From assembly GCF_021134715.1 (NCBI RefSeq), contig NC_060028.1, positions 2,998,501 to 3,062,500 of the forward strand: a stretch of 64,000 nucleotides of DNA, read 5' to 3'. This document shows, piece after piece, positions 1 through 11,807 of the stretch. The DNA is from Daphnia pulex. Taxonomy: Eukaryota; Arthropoda; Branchiopoda; Diplostraca; Daphniidae. How positions within the stretch are numbered: the stretch's first letter is position 1; each line of letters opens with the position of its first letter. The position numbers and the translations under genes were made by a program. The notes under the pieces are model-generated. The model was not told the DNA's origin and ran no database searches. It saw only the letters and a program-made list of their open reading frames with translations.

Positions 1-45
1 GTCGGCTTCACAGGCTGAATTTCAGTTCGATCCTGGTCACAAACC
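1..45 (+). repeat. tRNA-like 3' part (B-box-like), truncated by window edge
   Basis: The first bases contain GTTCGATCCTGG, which fits the B-box/T-loop consensus of RNA polymerase III genes. No acceptor stem or A box is visible because the window starts here. It could be the head of a tRNA-derived SINE or a chance match. Confidence 0.25.
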
Positions 46-220
46 ATGGGGAATCATGTCAGATCAATAACACTACAAATATATCTCGAACACTCAATGA
101 ACATCACTGGATTGTATTGCCTTCACGGTGACGATTGAAATTGGCTGCTTATATAGCGTTGCTTGCTAGATAACTTAAATCATTCTTACAACATTAACAA
201 AAAAAGATGTCGCATAGGGC

Positions 221-2340
221 ATGGAAGAACAACAAGCATTCAAACTTCTTATAACTTGTCTTATGAACGTGCCAATCCTACGTTATCCGAATCTCACGCG
301 CGATTTTATTGTAGATACGGATGCTTCTAGATTTGGCGTAGGAGCTGTTTTAGTGCAACTACAGCCCCATAATGGAGAAGACAATAAAGAAGTAGTAATT
401 GCGTACACATCAAAGCATCTAACTAAATCACAGGCTAATTGGAGTACAGAGGAGAAAGAACTGTTTTCAATCATTCACGCAACACGAGTTTTTTACCCCT
501 ATCTCCATGGCAGAAGATTCCAAATTATATCTGATAATCAGGCACTGCAATGGCTAAATCAAATAAAACACCAATGGAAAGGATTGCCAGGTAGGCACTC
601 TGTCTACAAGGATTCGATATGGACATCCAATACCGCCTGAGCAAAGCACATCAAAATGTGGATAGTCTTATAGTCGTATCCCTAATGAATCAGGAACAAC
701 AGACGACGAAGAAATCGAAGAATATGCAGTTATATTTTCACTTTCTGAGAATTCAAGACATAGCAGGCTTTGGATGAGTATTGCACTACTGTTCGTGGTA
801 TATTCCTTTCCCAGGATCAGAAAAGAGACAAGGCGACAATAGTTAGCAACAAAGAATTGACCCAAAACAGGCATTCACTATATCCAGAGGGCTTCTGAAG
901 ACGTATACGGGCACGAATCGTATACGACGTAAGACCCAGGGAAGTCAAGCTCATCAACCTTACCAAACGGTACTTCCAACCGCCAAGTTGAAGATGATTT
1001 GGATGACGACGACGATCCGACATTCATCATACTTAATTCAGGACTTTTAGAAACACCTGATGGTAGAATTTGGGTCCCAAAAACACTGAGGGAAAAATTC
1101 TTAAACGCTTTCACGACAGCCCTTATTCAGAACATTTAGGGACAAGAAAAACCATCGCAAGAATAACTAAAAGATTTCTATGGTCTAAGATGAGAAAAGA
1201 TATTAAAAATCATGTCAAGACTTGCGTGATTTGTGCCAAACGGAAGGCAATAGGATAGGATCACACAGGGCACCCTTACAACCAATTTCTCCTCCAAAAC
1301 ATGTGTGGCAAACAATGGCCATGGATATTGTAGGTCCCTTACCAACCGATTTAAAAGGAAACAACTTCAACTTGGTAATGGGAGAATACCTGACAAGATA
1401 TATGATCGCAGCACCCATGCCTGATCAAACTGCCGAAACCATAATGTAAACATTTATTGATTCGATTGTTCTAGAAAATGGCGTACCAAATAGGGTTCTG
1501 ACTGATCAAGGAAGTAATTTTCTATCACGAAACATGGCCGATCTTTACAAACAATTAGGAATAGAAAGGCTCAGAACTACCGCGTATATACCATGTTGCA
1601 ATGGCATGGTTGAAAGATTTAATAGAACGCTAGCAGACATGATAGCCAGTTACGTCACGAATCAGCCAAATAATTGTGATAGTTATTTGAAATATGCTAC
1701 TTTAACTTACAACACGTCAGTTCACTCAAGTACAGGTTATACCACATTTTACCTTTAGGTTTACCATTTAACGTTCTACCAGCGCCTCGTTTACTTATCC
1801 TTTCAGATCCGAACAATATTTTCGCTAAAATAAGGCACGAGGCTAAACAGTTTGCAAAAGAAAATTTAGGGATCGCACAGGAAAATCGGAAAAAGTATTA
1901 TGATAAGAAAGTGCAAGAAGTCAAATATAAAATAGGAGATACAGTTTTGCTAAAACAATCGGCGAACAAACCTGGAAAATTCAATATGCGATGGGAAGAA
2001 CCACATCACATAATTGAACAAAAAGGCAACATCAATATCAAGTTATTGAATATGAGTAACGGAAAAACATACGTCACTCATGCCGATCGAATTAAACTAT
2101 TTCCAGCTCTCAAGGACGATCCCAGTCAAGATCAAGATCAACCTTTGATTCATCCGTGAACTGCCTAATTGACAGTAATAAATCATTTATTGAGAATCCA
2201 CCAGTTGCTGGCACCGAACCGGGCGACCATGTTGAACCAGTTGTCAGCAATGAGGCAGCAGTTGAAGAGCAACGACATCTTGAACAGGAAATTCGAACCC
2301 AAATAGCTGATAGTTATATTCCAAAAAAAACGCAGAAGCA
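221..2340 (+). mobile_element. Ty3/gypsy LTR retrotransposon pol remnant (RNase H to integrase)
   Basis: Decayed polyprotein of a Ty3/gypsy-class element. Order: RNase H with FIVDTDASRFGVGAVL and TEEKELFSII (221-660, its end shifting frame near 590); integrase zinc-binding HHCC segment around HDSPYSEHLG and CVIC (about 1110-1250); integrase core with the first Asp in MDIVGPLP (1321), second in LTDQGSNF (about 1498), Glu in NGMVERFN (about 1600); then the C-terminal region with KIGDTVLLKQ (1926-2095). Breaks seen: frame changes near 590, 1080 and 1757 and an in-frame stop at 1447. The reverse transcriptase and gag lie outside the window or are lost, and no LTR was found. The domain order RNase H then integrase separates Ty3/gypsy from copia. 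It cannot encode a working polyprotein as it stands. Confidence 0.85.
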
Positions 2341-2539
2341 AAAGTGAGGAAAAACCACCTCAACAGTCACAGAGGCAATTTCGAAGAACAATAACACTTC
2401 CTTTAAAACTAAGAAATTAATACTTGTCAAGAAAAAAATATAAAATCACATTAGTAAACCGGTAGAAACACCTAGTTAAAATAGCTAACATATTTTTAAG
2501 GTGGAGCTTTTCTTTTTATTCTTATTTGGATCCTTCCAA

Positions 2540-4020
2540 GTGGGATCGGATCTTGAAATGACGGTCTGTAATTGCAGCCAAGAAGAAATAGTGGGATTGA
2601 TGGGCATACAGCAGCCTTCGTATTGCAATGAGAAACCGCTGCGATAAACACCAGTACCAACCAAGTACGCATTTTTCATTACAGAAGATCCTCATTCCAC
2701 TTGGTCAGGAAACCTTTGCATGGCTTGGTTAAAAGAAAAAATGTCACTGGATTCTTTTTCGGTGGAATTGATACCACTACAGCTTTAATTATTCAAACTG
2801 TAGCAACAAAAGAATGAAGAGAAATGCTTGAAACACACGACTGCTCCGGAAATAAAATGGAACAGTTTGGAACGGACTTGTATGCTTACAAAGCCGAATC
2901 GATTGAAGAAGGAGTATGGATGAAAAATAAAGAATATATAAGGAGAAATTGCTTGTCCTATCACATCCCCTTATGGCATTCTTACAAATACCTGTCGATA
3001 CTTCAGCAATGACTCACGATGCAACCATAGTGTGGTCATCAATGAATTACACGGAGGAGGAAAAATGTTAACTAAAAAATTCAATGCCAGAAATGGGATT
3101 AAAACAAAATTCGGATAACACTTTTTAATTGATTGACGAAACCAACCCATTAGAATTTCATTAATTTAGAAACGAGACAATCGAGATTTGCAATCACCGA
3201 TTCCATAAATTCCTTAACATTGATAATGCCTACATTGAAATGAAACAAAAACAATAGAAGCCAAACGCAGTTATACAATCCCGCAATGGAAACTTGTTTA
3301 AAATTCAACGGTCTTGTATTAGAAAAATGGCAAATAGAAAAGAAATTTGCAATCTCCACCAATTTAATAGTACACACAGTAGAAAAAAGACGCTTGCTTT
3401 AAATTCCATCACCAAAAATTAAATTGTATACAAACCTGTAAAAATAAGACCCCTCCACTCCCTTGATTTTGAATCCCGACACAGCGCAAATAATAGACGG
3501 ACAGCTATGTCTACAAGCGGAAAAAGATCTCACAGTCAGCGTTGCCAATTGCATGTAAGACCTTGCTCAGTTATGGTTGTTGGGAGGGGGTAACAAGAAT
3601 CAAGTAATACAGATGAAGAAAACTAACCTCTGCTGGCCCAGCACCACCAATTCATTGAAGATGAAGCAGTATCAAGAGACAACCAACTGGAAAAGGAAAT
3701 AAAAGCTGTATATTGTGGCAACATCCAGTTGCGACGATTTACAACCGTATTGCTTGCAGAATCAAATGGACTCCTTGCGGCAATAGCAAATAATCTGTCA
3801 GAATGTCACCGAATCAAACCAAATGGAAAATATCTGATCGTGCAAATATGTGCAACCCTTACTATCACCGTGTCAGCAAAGCAAATTAAATGCGGCTACG
3901 AACCTGCGTACACCAACTATACCATAGGAAGGGATGGTTATTCGCTTTATCGTTTTCAAGAATGTTTTTGGAAGGATGGCATCACAAATTTTAATAGATT
4001 ATCATATAGCTGAAATACCG
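2540..4020 (+). pseudogene. Env-like third ORF remnant of the LTR retrotransposon
   Basis: Downstream of integrase come several broken Cys-rich segments: VCNCSQEEIVGLMG (about 2560-2610), a Trp/Cys-rich stretch with TWSGNLCMAW (about 2690-2730), CGYEPAYTNYTIGRDGYS (3889-3950) and CFWKDG (3961-3980). Position after pol and the spaced Cys/Trp pattern suggest a glycoprotein-like ORF3 as carried by some arthropod LTR elements. The pattern reminds me of glycoproteins of negative-strand RNA viruses captured by such elements, but I cannot verify this. Stops and frame changes break it repeatedly. No continuous protein is encoded. Confidence 0.4.
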
Positions 4021-4139
4021 AAAAACACGAGTGGGACCAGCTATATTCAACGTATCATTTAACAACCTTGAAGTTAACTTCCAAATTTAAGGAATTAAAC
4101 GAAAACGAGTACAAGTGCAGTAGCTACTCGAATTCTTTG

Positions 4140-4505
4140 GAAGCCCGAGAGAACCTTATGCAAAAACGCTGTTTTTGCAGTCCTCTAATTAGTACAGTTT
4201 TTAAACAAATTCTTTGAAATTTGGTGTGGAGATAGCTAGAGATAATGGAAACACCTCTGATTTTTTATAGATTTTTTTTACATTTCTTGAAGTACTTTTG
4301 GCCGGATGTAAAAGTCTTTGGAAAGCCAAGAGGACCTTATGCAATTAATTCCACTTTGGCCATTTTTCCAGTTCAACGGCTAGGGCTAGGGAAACGCGAC
4401 TTTTTTCAAAAAATCGACCTGCGTTAACTTTATTTTAGGTCTGATTTTCAATTTTTTTTATTGATATTTCTCAGTTTTATTTGAAGTTAAAAAACGAAAA
4501 AGTAG
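4140..4505 (+). repeat. Dispersed repeat, copy 1 (inverse partner at 13190-13570)
   Basis: Read on the minus strand, 13190-13570 matches this stretch over most of its length. Shared blocks include AGAACCTTATGCAA, AACGCTGTTTTTGCAGTCCT, ACTTTTGGCC, GCTAGGGCTAG and TTTATTTTAGGTCTGATTTTC. The match is diverged with small indels. No coding potential is seen. It is probably an old interspersed element of unknown class. Confidence 0.6.
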
Positions 4506-4620
4506 AATTTGCCTTTTTTCCGCTCCCATCCCTTTTTTTATTCGTTGGCGCGAGAGAAAACAAAAATGGATATGGAACAGTTTTTGGTACTCTCATCCAG
4601 TATAGTTCCGATTGGACGGT

Positions 4621-5167
4621 GGGGGTAGGGTTGGAACATACCCTTCTCAGGGCCGCCTGGAATGCCCCTGAGAAGTCCCCCATCTTCGACTTTCTTTTAC
4701 GATCTCATATCACCAAACATCTGGAACACTACGATGCAAATGGAATGACTCCTTTTCATTTCGGAATTTGTCGATAAATTCATAGCACAACGTCCAGATT
4801 TTTCAACCACGGCTATAGAAAAGGAAAAACCCCATTTATGCTAGCTGTCATACAGTCACTCTACAATGTATGCGCCCTATTGTTACAGCTACAGCATTTC
4901 GTGCTACATATTAATTATAGTGATGACGACGGTAACACTGCGCTACATTTTGCGCTGCTAACTAATAAATAAGAGCTAACTCAACTCTTATTACGCCACG
5001 GCGCTAGTACGTACCCACGTAAGTCCACGCCACGCTTTATTTTTCAACTCTTTTGGCCCAATGAAGACCCATCGTCTATTTCCGATCTCTATTAAGCTTT
5101 TATGGCTACAGGGCATGTAGACACCGCCGACGACGAGAGCTCATGGGAACTTGACTCCATCTACTAA
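4621..5167 (+). pseudogene. Ankyrin-repeat protein remnant
   Basis: Several ankyrin-type helices can be read: TLLRAAWNAPEKSP, DANGMTPFHFGICR (4732-4777), GKTPFMLAVIQSLY (about 4828-4870) and DDDGNTALHFALLTNK followed by a stop and ELTQLLLRHGAST (4924-5016). The G-x-TPL-H-A and LL-x-x-GA signatures are the evidence. In-frame stops at about 4775, 4969 and 5093 and a frame change break it. It follows the retrotransposon remnant directly. Whether it was a cellular gene or cargo of a mobile element cannot be told. Confidence 0.6.
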
Positions 5168-5600
5168 TATTTTTCTGCTACACGTAAGGTAGAGGCGACC
5201 TTCTTATAGAGGAGAAGTGTGTAGTGAGCCTACCATAAATATAATTTTTATTATAATATAATATAATAATTTTTGTATTAAGACAACCTAATTGATTTTG
5301 TCGTTGTCCTAAGTCACAAAAAGCAGATAACGAGATAACTGGAGATAACCCCCCATTTTGAAGCTGCTTTATATTTTAAGCTGGGAAAAGCACTTTCAAT
5401 ATTATTCTACTTATCTTTTTGAGCTAAAACGCAAGTAAAATGGATTTTTTTTAAGCAAAAGTGGCAAGGTATGTGTTTCATTTTCTATTTTTTCAATATG
5501 TGTAATTGTAATTAGTTTTCATGTTTTATTTTTTTAATTGACAAGTCTGTTCTAGTGAAGTTGGATGATGTTGGTTGGAAAAGTAAAGTAAATTTGTCAT
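5168..5600. other. AT-rich spacer, no gene seen
   Basis: Very AT-rich DNA with runs of TATAATATAATA around 5250. Nothing coding or structural stands out. Confidence 0.5.
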
Positions 5601-6853
5601 TCTACACGAATTGACCCAACAATTGAAAGATGTAGAATACCTAGTTGGTTTGCCAATTGCTTTGTTTACTAAAACCATATTTATGACGCTTAATACTCCA
5701 AACACAAATGTTAAAGAACTGAATGATTTCATTGGGAAAAAGTGGCAGGTATAATTCAATTACTTGTAATTCCAATTATGTATTAATCGTCATTAACGAA
5801 ACTAAAAATTCCTCTATTAATTGGTTTAATGCAGTCTACTTCTGTAGAGATTAGGGAATTGTTTTATTCCAAAGCCCACAATGATTTTCAACAAATGAGA
5901 TCTCGACAAAACTGGCTAATTCAGAAAATATCTTCTGTTAAAAAAACAATAATGGATAATTCAATTGACTTTCAATTCATTGAATTAAATAGAAACGAAC
6001 AACTTGTTTTGTTTTCAAAACCGGAAACACAAGTTGCGCAACTTATTTGTAGATATCCTTGGTGTAACTCCAAGTTAGCTTCCAATTCATCAAGAAATGG
6101 TCATGAAAAAAGTAAACATTCCCAGAAAAAATATTCATGTAAAAAATGTAACTTTGCTGCCGAAAGAGAAGAAACCATTGAAAATCACAAGTTGAGGGTT
6201 CATGGAGTTGTGGAATAAAACCAACCACAACTGTATGTTGTTATCAATAAGTATTTGCTATTCAAGTAAAAATAACAAATATCTGTTTATTCTAGAGCAA
6301 TTTAAGCTCAAGAATTGGAATCGAAGATCGTACGTGAAGTGGCTTCGGAAGTGGAGATTGTATATTCTTATAACTAGCAGTTTGGCTCAACCGTAAACTA
6401 ATCAAAATATTTATTATTTGTTATTGGTAAATAATAAATGTTTTCTTTTTAGAACTGAAGAAATTCCGTTTTTGGTTCAAAATGTAGCCATGTCAATGGA
6501 CGAAGTAATTGAGGAATCACGTGCATCGAACGTCACCACTTATGAAGAGTAGTCAATACATCAAATTTATTATTTATTCCAAAATAATAAATTTTTTCCC
6601 AACAGATCAAATGTTTGGGACGATTGGGAACCCGGTTTAGAATCTATTGAATTTTCTATTTTGGAAAAATCAGGTTCTCTTGAACAATCTACAGTACACA
6701 ACCAGTCTTCGATTAACGCCGTTGAAGAACCGTAGTTGACTTTCTATAAATATTATTTGGTGGAAATGATTATTATGTTTTTCTTTACTAGATGTATTGC
6801 AAGAAAAGCAATTGGCATTGAATTACAAATTTCAATTGTTGCCCGTCATCCAG

Positions 6854-6879
6854 GGGTTCGTTAAGTGACCACTTTTTTT
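6854..6879 (+). repeat. Left terminal inverted repeat of the Harbinger element
   Basis: Perfect inverse of 10487-10512. It is preceded by CAG, the target duplication. The run of four G at the edge makes the exact border uncertain by one base. Confidence 0.92.
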
Positions 6880-7000
6880 TCATTATTTTTATAGTTTTAT
6901 GATGTTGCCAGATTACATAAAATAAAAATGTAACTTTGTGTTGCAGACGGTAACTATAATACATGAATAACGTTTGTTTTTAAACGTGAATTCAAGTCAA

Positions 7001-8280
7001 ATGGATTTTATTCAAGAAGTTGCAGTTCTATTTAATCAATTTATGTTATTTGTCCAAGTTGCTGACGAGGATGATAATAATATTATTGAAGCTGTGATTT
7101 TAAGAAGAAGACAAGACATTCTTAGGCAGTTATTACAGCGCCAGCGTTTGATCTTACATCGAATTCACGCAAACAGAACTATTTATTACACCGCATATGT
7201 AGGGACGTGGTTTGCAACGTACCCAGAAATTCAATTCAAACGAGATTTTCGCTTTACAAAAAGAACGTTCCAGGTATGAAATATATGTCAACACAATTTT
7301 CTTTGTATATTCCATTTCTTTGTTTTGTAGCTTCTAGTGGAGATTGTCAGTCCGCAAATATTAACTGACTATGTGTATACTGGCCTGCCTGTAACGGATA
7401 AGCTAATGATTTTGATCTGGTGTTTAGCAAACCGTGAAGCCTATCGTGTTTTGTCAAGGCGGTTTGGGATGAATCAAGGGACGGTACACTATGTGGTTAT
7501 GAAAACCATGAAGGTTATTTATAATATGGCTGACCGCTTCATAGTATGGCCGAGAGAAGAAAGATATTTAGAGCTCTCAGAAAATTTTCAAATTGTAGAC
7601 AGTCTAGGTAGTTTTTTTAACGATAGAAATCTTTTTGTTTGTCACTGAATAGCATTTTTTGTTTAGGAGCTATCGATGCCACAGAATTTGAAATACGACA
7701 ACCACTAAACCAGCTGCCATCTTATACTAGCAGAAAATGCAAAACAACTATTAAGCTTCAAATAGTATCTACTCATGATTTGGAAATAATTGACGCTGCG
7801 GTTGGATTTCCGGGAAGTATAGGCGATGCAAGAGTTTTGCGTCTCAGTCCCCTCTCTAGAGCATTAGGTGCTAAACTTGTACGATCCAACTATCATATTC
7901 TCGGAGATACAGCTTATCCACTTCGGCAACATCTGCTCGTTCCTTTTCGCAATAACCACGAACTAGAAGATCATGAAATGGCCTTCAATCGAGCTCTTAA
8001 GAGGGACCGACAGGTTGTGGAAAGAGCATTTGGCCTATTAAAAATGAAGTGGCGAAGAGTAAAGTTCCTGGATTACTTCCGAATGCGGTATGCACACCGT
8101 ACTTTATTGGTTTGTTGTTGTTTCCATAATTTCGGTTTGCGCCATGACAACTGGCTTGACGATGCCCCAGACGTTGAATTGGATGACGAAGAGGATCCTG
8201 ATTACGAGTTTGACGAAGAGAGAGAGACCGAAGAGGGTGTACAAAAAAGACAGTTTATTGCAGAACAATTCATCGTTTAA
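7001..8280 (+). CDS. Harbinger (HARBI1-like) DDE transposase, 3 exons
   Basis: Exons 7001-7273, 7331-7607 and 7667-8280 join in phase to give 387 aa with no stop. It is expected to cut and rejoin DNA at the element's ends. The N-terminal part holds a helix-turn-helix-like stretch (YRVLSRRFGMNQGTVHYVV, exon 2). The catalytic DDE_4 domain shows the first Asp in GAIDATEFEI (about residue 187), second in HILGDTAYPL (about 264), Glu in RQVVERAFGLLK (about 302), plus the family signature DARV and FHNFG near the end. The C-terminus is acidic. The ATG at 7001 lies just after the left inverted repeat; an upstream in-frame extension to 6974 lacks an ATG. All catalytic residues are present, so the copy may be recent. 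Confidence 0.88.
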
Positions 8281-8668
8281 ATAATTTCCTTTAGATTGTT
8301 GAAAATATGACGCCACACCTCGAACAACAAATACAATTTCAAATAATATTTGAAAGAGCTTTCGTATTTGCCTATTCAATTCATTTTGTTTGGTTTCAAC
8401 ACACGAATTTGTATGGTTTAATACATGGACTCAAACAACATTGTGCTTGACACACAGAAACATAAACCGTTAGATCCCATGGTAACAAAAAACAGATTTA
8501 TTTACTGCTGCACAATTAGATCAGGTACAAGTTGAGGGTATAACCGAAATAAAACAATGGTTAATTCTTTGGAAATGTGGATTACAAAAGGAAACGGGGT
8601 GGTAGTGCACTCTGACAAGTTTTGAGGTTCATTCGTTCACAAATCATCTTCTTCAATGTGTTCTGCCA

Positions 8669-10260
8669 TTAGTCGACCTCTTCTGACTGATGTATGACGC
8701 TCATCTAAAGAAAAATATTAAAGATAAAAAGAGTTAAATATAATAAGAGACCAATTTTCTCTCTTACTTCTGAAGAAACAACGCCTTGCATATTTTGGAA
8801 TTTGTTTAACATCCCATTAGCTAGTTTCTCGAAGGCCTTCGACGCTGATACGATAGCCTCAGTTTTCGTTAAACTAGCAGCATTACTGGCTCTTATTTCC
8901 TTTAAGAATTCCTGGTCCATCGATGAACGGTCCATTTCAATTTCAATTAAACGGGATATTGATTCCGGATGGGTAATCCTAGCGTTCCTGGCTCTGGACT
9001 TCTTGGGTGGCGGAGGAGTAGACGGATTGGAGTCATCATCCCGCATTTTGGAGGAGTCAGCGCCTACGCCATGCACGTGTTTGAGCGTTGAGGCATCCGA
9101 CAATCCTAAAAGTTCATTCATCTTAGAGAAAAAGGGCCACTGAACCCTTCGGCCCTTTTCACCGTCGACATTCTGATCATTTAGCTCGTTGAATCTCTTC
9201 TTCATTGCTGCAAATTTAACACTGCATCTTTCAGCTGTAGTCTTCACTCCTCTCTTTTCCATTTCTTTATTGACCTAAACGGCATTGAAAAATGGTGTTA
9301 AATTTAGTTTAACCAAATTCATATTTCAATTGACAGAAAACTAATAACAATGTCCATAAGAAAAGGAAGGAAGGAAAGAGGGAGTAGGGAGGAAGGAAAG
9401 ACTGAAGTAAGGAAGAAATATGAAAGTTTAGGAAGAGAGAGCAATATTTTTGAAGTATGTCACCTTTTCCCACAAAGTGGCTGTTCTTTCCATCTTCTTG
9501 GAGAAACGAGGCTCATAAATTGCATAACATTCTAGTAAGGTACTGACTTCATCAAAAGTCCATCACTGAACCCCAGCACCAGCAGTACCAGCAACGGCTG
9601 CTGCACCTGAATTTGATTGACCTGCTTAGTGTGCAATACAAAGATTGCGATGAAAAATGTAAATGATAGCATATGGGAATAAAGCAAAAACACAAGATAA
9701 CACAACACAAGATAAATGAATATAATTGTACCATTGATCTCTTCGTTGACAGGGGCCTCAGTCCTTATAGCAATCGGCACTAAATTGTTTCTTGGTATTG
9801 CACTCCTTTTCTTGTCGAAGTGATTGTTGGCTTGGGCAGCTTTTGGCATTGGTGAGAGAGCACGATTACTTCCAGAAGTTGATGGGACTAATTTCAGCTT
9901 AGTGGCTTCTCCTTCCCTAACTGAAATACACATCGAAATTAGCACCAATACTAAAAACAAAACTAATAAAAATAGCATACTTATTTCAAAACTGAGAAAT
10001 TTGGGATCATTTTCTGCAATCTTAGCTTGCACCTTTTTAACAAATTCCAACCTTAACGTGGCATCTGCAACAAATTCATGCATAACGTGTACTTTAGAAT
10101 TTTTGAAATTAAAACGATGTTACAAAAGACTAAATTTACCTTCTTTGATGCGAGTTTCGAATTCCTTGCTGTTAATTGGAACACGAAAAAGTCTGCCACA
10201 ATATTCTACATCAAAAAGGAAATAATTTAAATTTTGTGATTGGGTGTAAAGATTCGCCAT
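8669..10260 (-). pseudogene. Harbinger companion Myb/SANT-like DNA-binding protein, one in-frame TGA
   Basis: Six exons on the minus strand fit in phase: 10260-10140, 10091-9981, 9920-9732, 9606-9464, 9274-8768 and 8704-8669, about 368 codons. The trihelix/Myb-like domain spans exons 4-5: WTFDEVSTLLECYAIYEPRF, then TATLWEKV joined to NKEMEKRGVKTTAERCSVKF. In this superfamily such a protein binds the element's ends and helps import the transposase. A proline/lysine stretch (PPPPKKSRARNARI) may be a nuclear signal, and the C-terminus is helical. A single TGA at 9565-9563, just before WTFDEV, interrupts an otherwise open model. Terminal exon 6 (11 codons) is the least certain part. Confidence 0.7.
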
Positions 10261-10486
10261 TTTTTGTCAACTAAAGATACGACAAAACGTCAAGTGGTTG
10301 CCAAATATATAGTCAATTTTTAAATGCAACATTGCCACAATAGCTTTAAGATTTTCAATTCGCTTTAATATCTTTTCATAAAAATTCGACGAAGCTAAAA
10401 AGCTTGTCATTTTCCAGAGGAAAAACAGGCTTTTTATTGGTGATAGGGCAAAGTCACGTGAGGTTCGGCAACACCGATTGGCTTAC

Positions 10487-10512
10487 AAAAAAAGTGGTCA
10501 CTTAACGAACCC
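10487..10512 (-). repeat. Right terminal inverted repeat of the Harbinger element
   Basis: Inverse of 6854-6879, followed by CAG at 10513-10515. Confidence 0.92.
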
Positions 10513-11514
10513 CAGAGCACATAAATGTCAGCAACGGTGTTGTCAAATTATCAAACAAAGAACGGTAAATTTATCAAATATGTTTCACTATTCTCCTTTA
10601 ACAAATAATGTTTTTGAATTAGATTGGGTGCCTTTATTGATGGTAGGGAAGTCAAGTGGTTTGAACTTGACATATCCGGACGTGGACGTGTCTTAATTGC
10701 TCTTCATCAAGATCTGAAGAAGCTATTGAGTTAAATCAATGCGCAAAGTGCACACCAGTTTGCAGAATCAGACATCCTGTTGGCCAATGGATGGCCAATG
10801 CCATGCAAAGATCCCCCAAGAAATGTCCTGGCAAGGTTTATGTGTGTGTAACAATGCCCTATCAAAATACTTCTGCAGCAGTAAGTTTTTTTTTAATGAA
10901 ACATCTCAATTAACTCAATAAATAATTTAAATGTTACTCCAATTGATAGGTAATTCCAATTTTCCAAGCTGCAAATTTGAAATCAGCAAGTGCATTGCCA
11001 TCTACGTCATCGACGAATGTCACAAACAAAAATTTCTCCTCTATTGCATTGCAGTCTGCATTTGTTTCCTTAGAGCATAACGGAAATGTTGCAAATTCAC
11101 CAGTAATATTGTGAAATATTCAAATTACGATTTTCTTACTAATTAATTGTCATTTTGTTTCAGACGCCGACTTGTGTCTTAAGATTTTACAGTGTCAGTG
11201 AGAAGGTAAAGTTTGTTCACTTAGCCGACTTTTGCTCACAATGTGGACCAGTGAATCACATTCAAACTGAAGTAACCAAAGAGGGAAAGAAAACTGTGTT
11301 TGTGGAGCTTGCCGTAAAACGTTCTGTTGCTGAAGCTTTCCTGAAGATATGGGCTAAAGGCTGTCAAATCAACAACGCTAGTTGTGTGATGCTGATGTCT
11401 CATTTCATCACCATACACAAGAAAACTGATGCGGCAAAGGTAATATAATTTTAATTATTACCTGGAGAAATAATTGAAATTTGAAAGTATACTTTTTCAA
11501 ATATATATAGGTAC

Positions 11515-11807
11515 TGTTAGGGCGCACCTATCAATCAGCCCATCTTCTCCCTTCTCCCCTTGATTAAATACACCGAGTTGGGTTTCGACACTCTCTGTAT
11601 TACAATTACACACGTCACTTGACTTCGATATCGTCCGCGTTCAGCTTCAAGTACTGGAATGACGTCTCTTTCCCGAACTTGTCACCTTCAGCCCTTTTGA
11701 CGACACACCCCTTTACACAATCAAGACACAAGGGAAACTGCCAGGGGGGATAGATGGCTCTACGTACACACCGTACGCAAGGGGGCAGGTACTACCGTAC
11801 CGTAACA
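11515..11807. mobile_element. Solo LTR, 293 bp, with 4-bp target duplication
   Basis: It starts TGTTAGGG and ends CCGTAACA, so it has TG...CA edges within a short inverted repeat TGTTA/TAACA. It is flanked on both sides by GTAC (11511-11514, 11808-11811). No internal retrotransposon sequence is present, which fits recombination between two LTRs. Its GC-richer composition differs from the flanks. Its family is not known; it cannot be tied to the pol remnant at 221-2340. Confidence 0.65.

Larger units (their letters stand above)
6854..10512. mobile_element. PIF/Harbinger DNA transposon, structurally complete
   Basis: The element is bounded by 26-bp perfect terminal inverted repeats (GGGTTCGTTAAGTGACCAC followed by seven T) and flanked by a 3-bp direct repeat CAG at 6851-6853 and 10513-10515. 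It holds two genes pointing toward each other: a DDE transposase (plus, 7001-8280) and a Myb/SANT-like protein (minus, 8669-10260). Two genes, a 3-bp target duplication and this transposase family are the hallmarks of PIF/Harbinger. Length is 3659 bp. It lies inside an exon of the surrounding zinc-finger gene remnant, whose reading frame is restored if the element and one CAG are removed. Confidence 0.9.
5600..11439 (+). pseudogene. Multi-exon zinc-finger gene remnant interrupted by a Harbinger transposon
   Basis: A chain of short exons with GT-AG introns. An exon ending at 5748 (KELNDFIGKKWQ) splices in phase to 5835, which carries two C2H2-type fingers (LICRYPWCNSKL...H and YSCKKCNFAAER...H, about 6036-6206). 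Further exons are about 6300-6395, 6465-6548 and 6606-6731 (WDDWEPGLESIEF), then 6792-6853. The last is cut by the transposon insertion. Reading continues in phase from 10516 (EHINVSNGVV), then about 10629-10880 (KWFELDISGRGRV; CAKCTPVC), 10950-11102 and 11164-11439. The last exon looks like an RRM-type fold (LADFCSQCGPV, TVFVEL). A frame change near 10715 and doubtful joints near 6200-6400 suggest it is dead. The family is not recognised. Confidence 0.55.

Noticed and set aside
9532..10083. A 183-codon minus frame read as a membrane protein
   Set aside because: It reads through introns of the Myb/SANT-like Harbinger gene; the hydrophobic parts are intronic T-rich sequence.
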